In this document: positions 17,502 through 25,154 of the stretch, in pieces
Layout of the letters: each line of letters starts with the position of its first letter
Numbering within the stretch: the stretch's first letter is position 1
NCBI RefSeq assembly: GCF_001468085.1
Contig: NZ_LNZB01000020.1
Span: 1-38,883 of the forward strand
Direction of reading: 5' to 3'
Origin: Legionella waltersii
GTDB taxonomy: Bacteria > Pseudomonadota > Gammaproteobacteria > Legionellales > Legionellaceae
DNA: 38,883 bases
Translations under genes and position numbers: made by a program
Notes under the pieces: model-generated
What the model was told of the DNA's origin: nothing
The model's database searches: none
The model's input: only the letters and a program-made list of their open reading frames with translations

Positions 17502-17587
17502 TTGGGCAACCCCAAATTACTGGCACCTTTTACATCCAGGCTCGCTATCCGAGTCACAAAATAATACCAAGCACATACCTTCACTAA
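17492..17587 (+). CDS. 31-residue small ORF with ARYPSHK motif (upstream of LRR gene)
   Basis: A 31-codon ORF starting MKSLGQPQITGTF and carrying ARYPSHKIIP at residues 17-26. A second ORF of exactly 31 codons at 32932-33027 carries ARYPSHKLIP at the same residues. Both start MK, both follow a promoter by 33-34 bases and both precede an effector-like gene (here by about 150 bases). No clear ribosome binding site is seen. It may be a leader peptide or the remnant of a gene start. Confidence 0.4.
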   Translation: MKSLGQPQITGTFYIQARYPSHKIIPSTYLH

Positions 17588-17740
17588 ACGTTGGATTGAA
17601 CCCCAACTCCCCATTTTTTTAACGATTCATGCAAAACACAGTTCGGTGCAACTAGCGGCAGACGCTGTCTTTTCTTAAGCCAGCCACAAGACCGTTACCC
17701 TAGTGCATCTGCGTTTTGCTATAAGCAGAAGGTATTTTCA

Positions 17741-17938
17741 ATGTATACGATAGATGAAATCGAAACGGTAAAAAAAGAGGTTAAAAAGCGTATTGAAACA
17801 TGTCGGATTCAAGGCGATTCCTCGCTTGATTTATCAAAGCTCGAACTCAATCGGCTAGGTGAAAATCGCTTGGTCGAATTGATGCGAGAAATTCCAAAGA
17901 ACGTAACCATCCTGTCTTTGACCAATAACGTCCTTTAG
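17741..17938 (+). pseudogene. N-terminal part of LRR/F-box gene, ended by in-frame TAG
   Basis: 65 residues: a Lys/Glu-rich N-terminal helix (MYTIDEIETVKKEVKKRIET) and the first leucine-rich repeat (SSLDLSKLELNRLGENRLVE), stopping in the second repeat at a TAG (17936-17938, codon 66). The frame stays open afterwards without any shift, and the next bases complete the repeat (ELGAEGLKATLQGIPENVTT). In parallel repeats the TAG codon position holds GAT, TTT, AAT or TAT, so a single substitution made the stop. The start has AGAAGG about 9 bases upstream, so translation initiation is intact. A truncated product, read-through, or a young pseudogene are the options. Confidence 0.75.
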
Positions 17939-18004
17939 GAGCTCGGCGCCGAGGGTCTAAAAGCCACTCTGCAGGGTATTCCTGAGAATGTCACCACCCT
18001 GGAT

Positions 18005-19879
18005 TTGGGTTGGAATATCCTTGATGAACTCGGTCCCGATGGTCTAAAAACCGCACTGCAGGGCATTCCAGAGAACATCACCAGCCTGATTTTGAGCGCT
18101 AATGGGCTTTTTACGCTTCGTGATGGGGGTTTAAAAACCGGACTACAGGGTATTCCTAAGAACATCACCACCCTGAACTTGAGTGTGGGTTTCCTTTTTG
18201 ACCTCGGTGCCAACGACTTAAAAACCGCACTGCAGGGCATTCCAGAGAACGTCGCCACCCTAGCTTTGAGCAATAATTCTCTTAATGCTCTCGGTGTGAA
18301 GGGCCTAAAAACCGTTCTTCAGGGCATTCCAGAGAACATCATTTCCCTGGACTTGAGCAAAAATGATCTTTATACGCTCAACCTCCTTGACTTAGTAAAG
18401 GCCCTAGCAACCATCCCAAATCATGTCACCTCCGTTCATCTGGGCGATAATGGTCTTTTTATCAAAAAAACAACCAAAGAAATCGATGCGTTTCTTCAAC
18501 TATTGGGCGAAAACAGGCATCGTTATAATTTATCTGGTAATGGTGAGTCGCAATTAGCCAGGGCTCTGGCGCCTATGGCTCTATTAACGCAAGAAAACTC
18601 AACCAATAATCCGGCGTTTCCCACGTTACCCAAAGATGTTGTTGCCCACATCCTCTCCTTTTTGGATACCAAGCACAATCCTGAAAATAAAATTGAATTT
18701 TTCGAATCCCAACTGCAACTAACAATCGAAGCCATCGCCACCATCAAAAGCAAGAGGATAAGTGCACCAATCAATCCATGTAGCGATTATAAGACTCATC
18801 TGGAGAGCACTAACAACGCTCAACCCATTTTGCAAATCCCTCAAGAGGTGTTCCTAAAGCATATCCCTCTTAATGCCCAGGATATTAAAAATCTTCGTTT
18901 AACATGCAGTGGTTTCTCATTTTTTAGATACAAATCTGCAATAAATCGGTCAGGAAAAGGAGATGCTTATTTATTAATGGAGAAGGTTATTCATTTTCGT
19001 ATAAAAGAAGCAACGGAAATTGTTCGAAATAACCCTGAAGCTTTATTTATGAAAATTTGTTACGAGGTCAACGAAAAGGTCGACGTTGATTCATCCGCGA
19101 CTGAATTTCACAGCCCTCTGCAACGTGCATTTAGGAATTTGGATACTTATATGTGGAATAGTCTATATGAAACCATTAAGGAGGACCCTGAACTATTAAA
19201 GCAGTATAAATCCCAGCTATCTGAAGTTAACGCCCATTTTGATATTCAGCCACTAATTTCTGCTTATGATAATTACTTGACATTTTATGAAAATGAAAAA
19301 CCTGAGCTTAATCATATAGATGAGGATTCACCGGAGGCAGTGAAAGCCTTCAGATTATTTAGAGACATACGGACCCAGCAAGATTTGTTGCCTATGCATA
19401 TGATCTATGAAATGTGCAGGCCAAATGCACACATGTCGTGCAAAATAGACTATGATAAAGTGTTTACAAAAGAATATTTTAATGCTGAAAAACATACGTG
19501 GTTATTTTTAAACCCAGTGTTGAATTCAGGCCCAAGCGCGAATAGTCATCCCGATGCAGGTCGGTTTGAAATTTCGAACAACCCGCCTCCACCTTCAAAA
19601 ATCTTATGCTTCATTGAAGAACAGCGGGGCGGGATAACCCTTCCAGTAAACAAGCTTAAAGATTTAGAACAACTGGTAAATAAGGGGCTAGGTGCTTTAG
19701 TTCGCGGTGACTATACATTCGGTGCATTTCCTGCACTTGCGTATGGCACGGCTGTGGAAGACGATCAACAACTTTTTTTGAAATTGTATGAAATCAGGCT
19801 CAAGGAATTCCTAAAACATAAAGAGTTGTTATTCGGAAATTCATGTACCAAGGAGCGAACCATGACGCTCAATCAATGA
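18005..19879 (+). CDS. LRR plus F-box effector-like protein (main body, downstream of the TAG)
   Basis: The frame is open from 17939 without interruption; 18005 is only the first TTG. The full gene (17741-19879) would encode about 711 residues. About eight 29-residue leucine-rich repeats (pattern GLKTALQGIPENITxLxLSxNxL) occupy residues 28-250. An F-box follows at about 294 (FPTLPKDVVAHILSFLDTK), then a second F-box-like segment near 362 (LQIPQEVFLKHIPL, IKNLRLTCSGF) and a C-terminal domain I do not recognise. LRR plus F-box is a substrate-receptor layout of host SCF ubiquitin ligases and is known among Legionella effectors. With no ribosome binding site after the TAG, this part may be untranslated unless the stop is suppressed. 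Confidence 0.7.
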   Translation: MGWNILDELGPDGLKTALQGIPENITSLILSANGLFTLRDGGLKTGLQGIPKNITTLNLSVGFLFDLGANDLKTALQGIPENVATLALSNNSLNALGVKGLKTVLQGIPENIISLDLSKNDLYTLNLLDLVKALATIPNHVTSVHLGDNGLFIKKTTKEIDAFLQLLGENRHRYNLSGNGESQLARALAPMALLTQENSTNNPAFPTLPKDVVAHILSFLDTKHNPENKIEFFESQLQLTIEAIATIKSKRISAPINPCSDYKTHLESTNNAQPILQIPQEVFLKHIPLNAQDIKNLRLTCSGFSFFRYKSAINRSGKGDAYLLMEKVIHFRIKEATEIVRNNPEALFMKICYEVNEKVDVDSSATEFHSPLQRAFRNLDTYMWNSLYETIKEDPELLKQYKSQLSEVNAHFDIQPLISAYDNYLTFYENEKPELNHIDEDSPEAVKAFRLFRDIRTQQDLLPMHMIYEMCRPNAHMSCKIDYDKVFTKEYFNAEKHTWLFLNPVLNSGPSANSHPDAGRFEISNNPPPPSKILCFIEEQRGGITLPVNKLKDLEQLVNKGLGALVRGDYTFGAFPALAYGTAVEDDQQLFLKLYEIRLKEFLKHKELLFGNSCTKERTMTLNQ

Positions 19880-19945
19880 TTGATTCTATAGCAATCAAGT
19901 ATAGCAACTGTCTTGAATGAAAACTCAGCGCAGTTGCTATGGTAA

Positions 19946-20356
19946 CTAGGGTTCCTTAGAGTCAAATGTAACCGCTTGGCTTTCTTCATGATTGAATGAA
20001 GGATTTGCTTCTTTGTTAGAAATAGATTCTTTATTAAAAAACATTAAAAACTTCGGCTTATTGCTTTCAAGTGAATTGAGCTCGCTTTGAAGACGCTCTC
20101 GCTCACGAGGGTTTAACCCAAATGTTCTTTCAAAGCAATTTTGAGCGGACATTACAGCTGCCAAGTTCATACCACAACAGAGTAAAAAATAAAAGTAGAT
20201 CATAAATATTGCCTCTACAGTGGGTATATCACTGAAAGACAATCCCACTCCGAATGCACCAGTCGTAATTAAAGGAAGAGCACTTATACACAAAATCTCA
20301 CAAGGTATTTCAAAAGTTAATATTTTCTTCTTACGATTCTTTATTTCATCTTTCAA
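19946..20356 (-). pseudogene. C-terminal membrane part of TAG-interrupted F-box gene
   Basis: This is the downstream piece of the gene beginning at 20686. The reading frame is continuous from the TAG at 20423-20425 through 22 sense codons to the TTG at 20356 and on to 19946. The product would have a basic helix (KDEIKNRKKK), two hydrophobic segments (EILCISALPLITTGAFGVG and AIFMIYFYFLLCCGMNLAAV) and a polar tail. The order F-box, charged linker, two membrane spans is shared with the intact gene at 25474-26196. There is no ribosome binding site at the TTG, so independent expression is unlikely. Confidence 0.6.
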
Positions 20357-20422
20357 GCCCGATTGTTTTTCTAAATAATCTACGATGACTCGACGAGCAT
20401 CTTTATAAGTATAAGTACTAAA

Positions 20423-20686
20423 CTATTCCTGAATGTGGGGAGCTAATTTTGTCAAAGGTATATCGCAAATTTCTTTATTCAGTGCTTTATTCAAGAGAGC
20501 AATTTTGTTCAAATCAGGTAACTCTAAAAAGCTATAAATGATAAAACGTACCTCTTTAGGCCAGTATACAAAATTAACTGGTGAATCTGTTGCAATATTA
20601 GGTATTGCTGGATTTGCTGAACTATCGTTTGGTCGAAAGAAGGGTAGAGGCGATGTAGTTCTTCCAGAAAGACATTTAAACATTTT
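20423..20686 (-). pseudogene. F-box N-terminal part, ended by in-frame TAG
   Basis: About 87 residues. After a Pro/Ser-rich stretch (SPLPFFRPNDSSANPAIPNI) comes an F-box: FVYWPKEVRFIIYSFLELPD, then LNKIALLNKALNKEI. The gene stops at TAG (20423-20425) but continues in the same frame into the two-span membrane region at 19946-20356. ATG 20686 has AGGAGT 9-10 bases upstream and is preferred over ATG 20707 or TTG 20719. It could still yield a short F-box peptide able to bind Skp1; whether that is functional is unknown. The YPSHK-type small ORF lies directly upstream. Confidence 0.6.
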
Positions 20687-20750
20687 AAAATTACTCCTAA
20701 CACTCATAATTTGTAACAATTAAGGACAGATAATCAATTGAAGATTAGGT

Positions 20751-20846
20751 TTAGTTTGATAGGAGTTTGTGGCTTGGATATCGATCGTGATTAATTAAGC
20801 AAAGTTCTTCTCTTACTCCCTTGTAACGCAATAGTATTTGAGTCAT
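20751..20846 (-). CDS. Small ORF ending in RYPSHKLL, upstream of F-box gene
   Basis: On the minus strand a 31-codon frame (MTQILLRYKGVREEL...) ends HDRYPSHKLLSN. The motif and its DNA (TATCCAAGCCACAAA) match the YPSHK small ORFs at 17492 and 32932, but it sits four residues later in the ORF. The frame also extends upstream to 20939 with other ATGs, so the start is uncertain. It precedes the TAG-interrupted F-box gene by about 65 bases. Confidence 0.3.
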   Translation of the reverse strand: MTQILLRYKGVREELCLINHDRYPSHKLLSN

Positions 20847-21185
20847 TTTTTCAAGGGATCTTGGAGTCATTATGGATGAATAATGTTGATTATTGGGCAT
20901 TGTGTCGCATATGTTGGCATGTATTGGCATCAAATTCAAGATTTAAATAGGGACGGACTCAGGGGGGCTACTTTCAAGCTTTCAATCATTTGATTGGCAA
21001 CAACTCGATGGCAGGGCATTTGCACCATCCTTTGATTTGTCTTGTGTGGACAAGACCATCAAGATCAAATTGAGATCCTGGTCGCGAGCAACCAGGCTTG
21101 CTGGAGTTGACTTCAATATTGATCACAATTCCAGCATGTTAAAAATTTAAATGAATGATTCTTTTTCAGGCCTTTTGGTAAATGC

Positions 21186-21719
21186 TTACAAAGACATATT
21201 GGCAGTGGAATCAGAGTCATGGTTTCGATTAAACAATCTTGGAGAAGTCGAATGCAATGAATTTGATGCTCTACTATGTGTAGCTCCCGCCATTTCAAGA
21301 CACGCAATAATATCGGAGTTTTTTAATTGACACGCAGCAGTGAGCGCGTTAATTTGGTGATTATCTCTAGCTTCTACACTCGCACCAAATTGAAGCAACA
21401 AGTTAACACTGTCCTTATCCTGAACTCGAACTGCGGCAACTAACGCTGGTGTTTGTAAAGGAGAAGGCTCAACGCAATCAGGACTAATGCCTAACTCCAA
21501 AAAACCACGTACAGCACCTGTTTTTTTTGTTCGCAGGGCTGTAAAAAATCCATTCACTAGAATTTCAGTGACTTCGTTATTTGCTGTAAGTGCTGCTTTA
21601 ACGCGATCAAATTGAATCTTGTCAGGATACTCACTTCGTGCATATCCTCTATCTGACTCAAGTACGAAACTAACAAATTCCGCGACATCGGCGATGACAT
21701 ATTCAGGAATTTTTGACAT
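21186..21719 (-). CDS. Ankyrin-repeat protein
   Basis: 177 residues. An N-terminal segment (MSKIPEYVIADVAEFVSFVL) is followed by three ankyrin-type repeats, the clearest being TPALVAAVRVQDKDSVNLLL QFGASVEARDN and NALTAACQLKNSDIIACLEM AGA. The last 30 residues are Ser/His/Asn-rich (LHSTSPRLFNRNHDSDSTAN), a polar tail like those used for type IV secretion. The start at 21719 is set by AAAAGGAGCC just upstream; the longer frame to 21755 reads through that site. A 21-codon ORF precedes it closely. Probable protein-binding effector; target unknown. Confidence 0.75.
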   Translation of the reverse strand: MSKIPEYVIADVAEFVSFVLESDRGYARSEYPDKIQFDRVKAALTANNEVTEILVNGFFTALRTKKTGAVRGFLELGISPDCVEPSPLQTPALVAAVRVQDKDSVNLLLQFGASVEARDNHQINALTAACQLKNSDIIACLEMAGATHSRASNSLHSTSPRLFNRNHDSDSTANMSL

Positions 21720-21730
21720 AACGGCTCCTT

Positions 21731-21796
21731 TTAAGTGTTGTATTGACGCACCCAACCGAATAAGTTATCCACGGGATTGAATGCTTTTAATCGCAT
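21731..21796 (-). CDS. 21-residue small ORF upstream of the ankyrin gene
   Basis: MRLKAFNPVDNLFGWVRQYNT, with AGAGGCG 4-5 bases before its ATG. Its stop is 11 bases before the ankyrin start and overlaps the region of that gene's ribosome binding site, an arrangement suited to translational coupling. Coding status is uncertain. Confidence 0.35.
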   Translation of the reverse strand: MRLKAFNPVDNLFGWVRQYNT

Positions 21797-21995
21797 AATC
21801 GCCTCTAAAAATTTAAAAAGGAATTTAAAATCTGAATGTTACTCAAATGTCCATTTTCAGTGCGGGTCACATTAGGACAAAAATAGGTCATTTTCGGACA
21901 TACTTTTAGCCGAGTAGGGAAAAGCCTAGGGTTTACAATGATACCCTTTGCTCAAAATCTTTCAATCCCTAGTGAAAACAGAACGATTAACCGCA

Positions 21996-22163
21996 TTACT
22001 TCAGCGTGAGTTTATAGGCTTTGATCCTAAAATTCTCCATTGGATCAGGCACGTACGATTCTTTTAAGCCATTGATTGTTACATTAGTTGTAAGTGATGC
22101 ATCGTCGGTAAGAAGAATAGTTATTTTGACTCCATAGGAATCACAAGCAAGTATTAATTTCAT
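21996..22163 (-). CDS. Small protein of unknown function (55 residues)
   Basis: MKLILACDSYGVKITILLTD opens a compact sequence with alternating hydrophobic residues (ASLTTNVTINGLKES, NFRIKAYKLTLK), suggesting a small beta-rich domain. AAGGG lies 5 bases before ATG 22163; the longer frame to 22196 has no such site. It stands alone between the ankyrin and NTAN1-like genes, about 200 bases from the latter. I do not recognise a family. Confidence 0.5.
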   Translation of the reverse strand: MKLILACDSYGVKITILLTDDASLTTNVTINGLKESYVPDPMENFRIKAYKLTLK

Positions 22164-22368
22164 AATAACCCTTACCAATAACCTAAGATATTTCAATTAA
22201 GTATAGAATAAACTAAATGCAACTAATACTAACGTACAATTACCCATTGTTACTGAATAGTTACCGTCCATCATACCCACAGGCCTTATTGACGTCATGG
22301 GTGAGGGGGCTTGGATTGTTTGCTTCGCTTTCCATTGCGTATCACTTATGGTGAGTAACTTGTCAAAT

Positions 22369-23076
22369 TTAGATGCGTTTATCCATGGTGTCTTGCGCAT
22401 GACTGATGATTGATTCAATTGAATGTGGTGACATTTCTGTAAGCCCAATTGAGCCTAATTCATTGCCTTTCGTAATTCTCATACTTAGATTTCGATATAA
22501 ATCACGACGTTCTGCTAGATTATTAGATTCTGGAGCATAAATAGTGCCGGTTTGAGGATCAACCGCTAAGCTTAGTTGATCCAATTCCATGTGTAATCTT
22601 AATAAGGCCGAGTTGATCGTTACCCCCTGCTTTTCTAATTCATTGCAAATTGCTATACCTTGTACTATCGAAGAATCATTTCCCCCAACTACATGTGCTA
22701 CAGCAGAATGACGATCAATTTTTGTAAATACCTTTGCTAACACCTCTTTGAGTTGTGGCATAGAAACTAAAGCATCTATATGAGCTAGCCATGCGCACTT
22801 ATTTCTTGGATCAGCTATCGCTAGAATAAAACAACATCCTGCTCCCATTGATCCTAAGATTCTTCGTTCTTCTGTATCAGCGGTTATAAATGCACATTCG
22901 CCCACACCAACTTGTACTGATTGTTCTGGTTTAAAATCAATCGGTTTAAAGTTTGGTACGCGTTCATTTAATTGAATAAGGCGTTCACTTATGTTATCAG
23001 GTAGAAGCTTCTTGTACTCTCCCATACAGTCATTAAAAGTTCTCTCCCACTTATTTTCGGATTCATAAAATTTCAT
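22369..23076 (-). CDS. NTAN1/CheD-like protein deamidase (N-terminal asparagine amidohydrolase fold), effector-like
   Basis: 235 residues. The core ILGSMGAGCCFILAIADP, then CAWLAHIDAL, aligns with the Cys-His region of the CheD/NTAN1 superfamily. Cys82 and His99 are 17 residues apart, the same spacing as the catalytic Cys and His that I count in CheD and in human NTAN1 (DATTC...LTHCDG). Downstream HVVGGND (about 128) and LAVDPQTGTIYAPE (about 170) also parallel NTAN1 (HLVGGFSDD; AVNIKTAEIYRA). The NTAN1-like features go beyond CheD, and no chemotaxis genes are nearby. Predicted role: deamidation of Asn or Gln on a protein, perhaps a host N-degron. AAGGTC precedes ATG 23076. Confidence 0.6.
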   Translation of the reverse strand: MKFYESENKWERTFNDCMGEYKKLLPDNISERLIQLNERVPNFKPIDFKPEQSVQVGVGECAFITADTEERRILGSMGAGCCFILAIADPRNKCAWLAHIDALVSMPQLKEVLAKVFTKIDRHSAVAHVVGGNDSSIVQGIAICNELEKQGVTINSALLRLHMELDQLSLAVDPQTGTIYAPESNNLAERRDLYRNLSMRITKGNELGSIGLTEMSPHSIESIISHAQDTMDKRI

Positions 23077-23279
23077 TAATGACCTTGATGGATACTGAGA
23101 ATTACTTATGATTTATATAGTTGATAAGTAAGGGGCCGTCAAACCACGACTCAATGAAGAGGCCGAGTTTGCAAAAACTTTGGTTTTTATACGAATTGCA
23201 TTAATAATCCCTTAATTTTGTTCGAATATAATATTGCCCAAATATTAGTCATTTAGATTTGTTTGGAGCACTAATACCC

Positions 23280-24155
23280 ATGAAGAGAAAATTTGATTCG
23301 ATTGCTCATGAACGGCACTACTACAAGGAAACTGGTAAAAAACTTGTGGCCATACAAGATGAACAGGAACATCGAAAAATCGATAAATACATGAAGAAAC
23401 ATTCAACCACGCCTCCTCGCACCTCACGTGAATCTGGTTACTCTGTTTATCTGTTTAAAGGAAAACACATCGAAGTCAACTCTTCAATGGTCAAAAGACA
23501 AAAGATAGATAACGAGCATTTTCTCATTTCAAGAGCGGTAAATGCACCTGCTTTGCCTGTCTCTTGTTTGGCCTCAACAGAGCATGTTATCGCTATGCAA
23601 GATAAGGTAGAGGATTTTAAATCGGAATTTGAACCCTCTACTAAGCAAAAGGTCATGTATCAAATCCTACTGTCCTGTTGTTCTAAAAAATTGAAAATTC
23701 AACACGAAAAGCGAGCCCTATTAAATCTTCTAAAAAAATACGATGACACATTAAGTAACGAAAATGTCCGTATTTCTTATAATAAGAAAAGGTCCGTTTT
23801 TGAAATCACCGTAGGTACCCAAGTTGCAGATATTCAATTACTTGTTCGCGCGTTAAGCAGCAAGTCTAAATATAAAATAATTGATTGCGATTTTAAGGGT
23901 ATTGGCCTAAATGAAGGCGTGTGTTTAGTGAAAAAAGATGCCTCCAACCCAATTCATGCTCTGGCAAATATTGCCAACTCTGATTCAGAAAAAGGGTTTC
24001 TTGAAAGAGATGCTGGTAGCACATCAGGACTTTATACCGCGTCATATCAAGACAGTCAATGGACTTTTAATTTCTTCACAAGCTTGGATGATCTGCGCAA
24101 TAAAACAGAATACCCAGAAGATACGCTGGCTATAAAAATAGTTAATTCAAACTAA
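23280..24155 (+). CDS. Unknown effector-like protein (291 residues)
   Basis: A hydrophilic, Lys-rich N-terminal third (MKRKFDSIAHERHYYKETGK) is followed by a helical middle (KQKVMYQILLSCCSKKLKIQ) and a mixed C-terminal part with IYKK-type strands (SYNKKRSVFEITVGTQ) and an AGSTSGLYTASYQDSQWTFN segment. No signal peptide or membrane span is seen. ATG 23280 follows GGAG by about 11 bases; the TTG at 23259 is not convincing. It is divergent from the NTAN1-like gene. The family is not recognised; a Dot/Icm substrate is plausible from context only. Confidence 0.65.
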   Translation: MKRKFDSIAHERHYYKETGKKLVAIQDEQEHRKIDKYMKKHSTTPPRTSRESGYSVYLFKGKHIEVNSSMVKRQKIDNEHFLISRAVNAPALPVSCLASTEHVIAMQDKVEDFKSEFEPSTKQKVMYQILLSCCSKKLKIQHEKRALLNLLKKYDDTLSNENVRISYNKKRSVFEITVGTQVADIQLLVRALSSKSKYKIIDCDFKGIGLNEGVCLVKKDASNPIHALANIANSDSEKGFLERDAGSTSGLYTASYQDSQWTFNFFTSLDDLRNKTEYPEDTLAIKIVNSN

Positions 24156-24371
24156 CTGGATGGATCGGGTGGTGGTAATAGAACCCACGTTATCCGCTTG
24201 GTACACTGAATGTCTCCCCTTGAACTGGGGGACTAACCAACATTTGATTGCTGCGACAAAACCCAATTTCGCACCAAAATGAAATAAAAATATCAAATCG
24301 TAGGTTTTTTAATCATTCCTTAATGATTGAGGTATACAATATCAGTTCAATTAGTTCGAGGATTAAAAGAT

Positions 24372-25154
24372 ATGGCACGTCATGAGTATCCTAGCCACAT
24401 TCAATATTTTGGTCAAAAGATGAAATCAAGAATTTCACTGAAACCCGAGTTTAAAAATGAAAGAAAAGCAATGCGATATCTCCCAGAATCAGATGCTAAC
24501 AACGTTTATTTAGACAAAGAGAAACAAAAGAAACACACCATTCAATGGCTTGATGAAGAGAATCTTGCTGTTGATAGAAAGGGTTTAATTTTAAGTGGTG
24601 AATACACTTTTATACTCACCTGTGAAGAAGAGCCAAAACTTATATGTAGCGCAAATTTACATCATTCCTATATGGCGAATGGGAAAAAAATTTTAGCAAG
24701 CGGGAGTCTTACTTTTGAACGAGGTAAATTGGTAAAAATATCCAATAACAGTGGGCATTATAGACCAACAGATGATGAAATGTTGGATGCAATTAAAGCC
24801 TTATATATTGCCAGTGGGGGCTCTCTAAAAACCTATAAGAGTTTTTCTACCACAGAGCAACATGTGTACTCCGTTAAACAACTTTTTGCGGTTGAACATT
24901 TCAATGAAGTTAGCCCATTAAGCGAAGAAGAAAGTCCTAATCTAAGCGAAGTAATTGACAGTGGTTATGATATTGTTATTGCTTCAAAGAATACTAAAGT
25001 GCCTCAAGATAATTCCCGCTACGGAAAGGGTCTTAAACAAGAGCTTGAGTTATTGTATGGCAAAATAATTACTAAATATTCAGCTTTATATGCTCCAATT
25101 AAAACTCATGATTCAGTTGATGCAGGTCAATCTCCCATAAATACTCCAGGTTAA
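24372..25154 (+). CDS. SGHY-motif (plant IQM-like domain) effector-like protein
   Basis: 260 residues. Residues 97-137 read HHSYMANGKKILASGSLTFE then RGKLVKISNNSGHYRPTDDE, which follows the plant IQM-protein pattern HSSFLAGG-T-AAG-L----G-L--I---SGHY-PT. ILSGEYTF upstream corresponds to the strand before it. The plant family binds calmodulin through a separate IQ motif that I do not see here; the biochemical role of the SGHY domain is not known to me. The N terminus is MARHEYPSHIQYF, echoing the YPSHK small ORFs nearby. ATG 24372 is preferred (GGATTAAAAGAT before it). The C terminus is polar (HDSVDAGQSPINTPG). Confidence 0.65.
   Translation: MARHEYPSHIQYFGQKMKSRISLKPEFKNERKAMRYLPESDANNVYLDKEKQKKHTIQWLDEENLAVDRKGLILSGEYTFILTCEEEPKLICSANLHHSYMANGKKILASGSLTFERGKLVKISNNSGHYRPTDDEMLDAIKALYIASGGSLKTYKSFSTTEQHVYSVKQLFAVEHFNEVSPLSEEESPNLSEVIDSGYDIVIASKNTKVPQDNSRYGKGLKQELELLYGKIITKYSALYAPIKTHDSVDAGQSPINTPG

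Noticed and set aside
17935..18273. 112-codon minus-strand ORF
   Set aside because: Reverse reading of the LRR repeats; no ribosome binding site and no family.
21113..21307. 64-codon ORF overlapping the ankyrin gene end
   Set aside because: Alternative frame of the ankyrin gene and its downstream sequence; no independent signals.
21865..21905. Possible IS21-type terminal repeats (AGGACA, AGGTCA, CGGACA)
   Set aside because: Three short similar words in 40 bases, but no second end and no istA/istB remnant nearby.
22197..22448. 83-codon minus-strand ORF overlapping the NTAN1-like gene end
   Set aside because: Out of frame with the real gene for 80 bases, no start signal, no recognisable domain.
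24205..24240. tRNA-like arm (CCCC, GTTCAAG, GGGG)
   Set aside because: Only one hairpin is present; the T-loop closing pair is wrong (G opposite G) and no acceptor, D or anticodon arms can be built around it.
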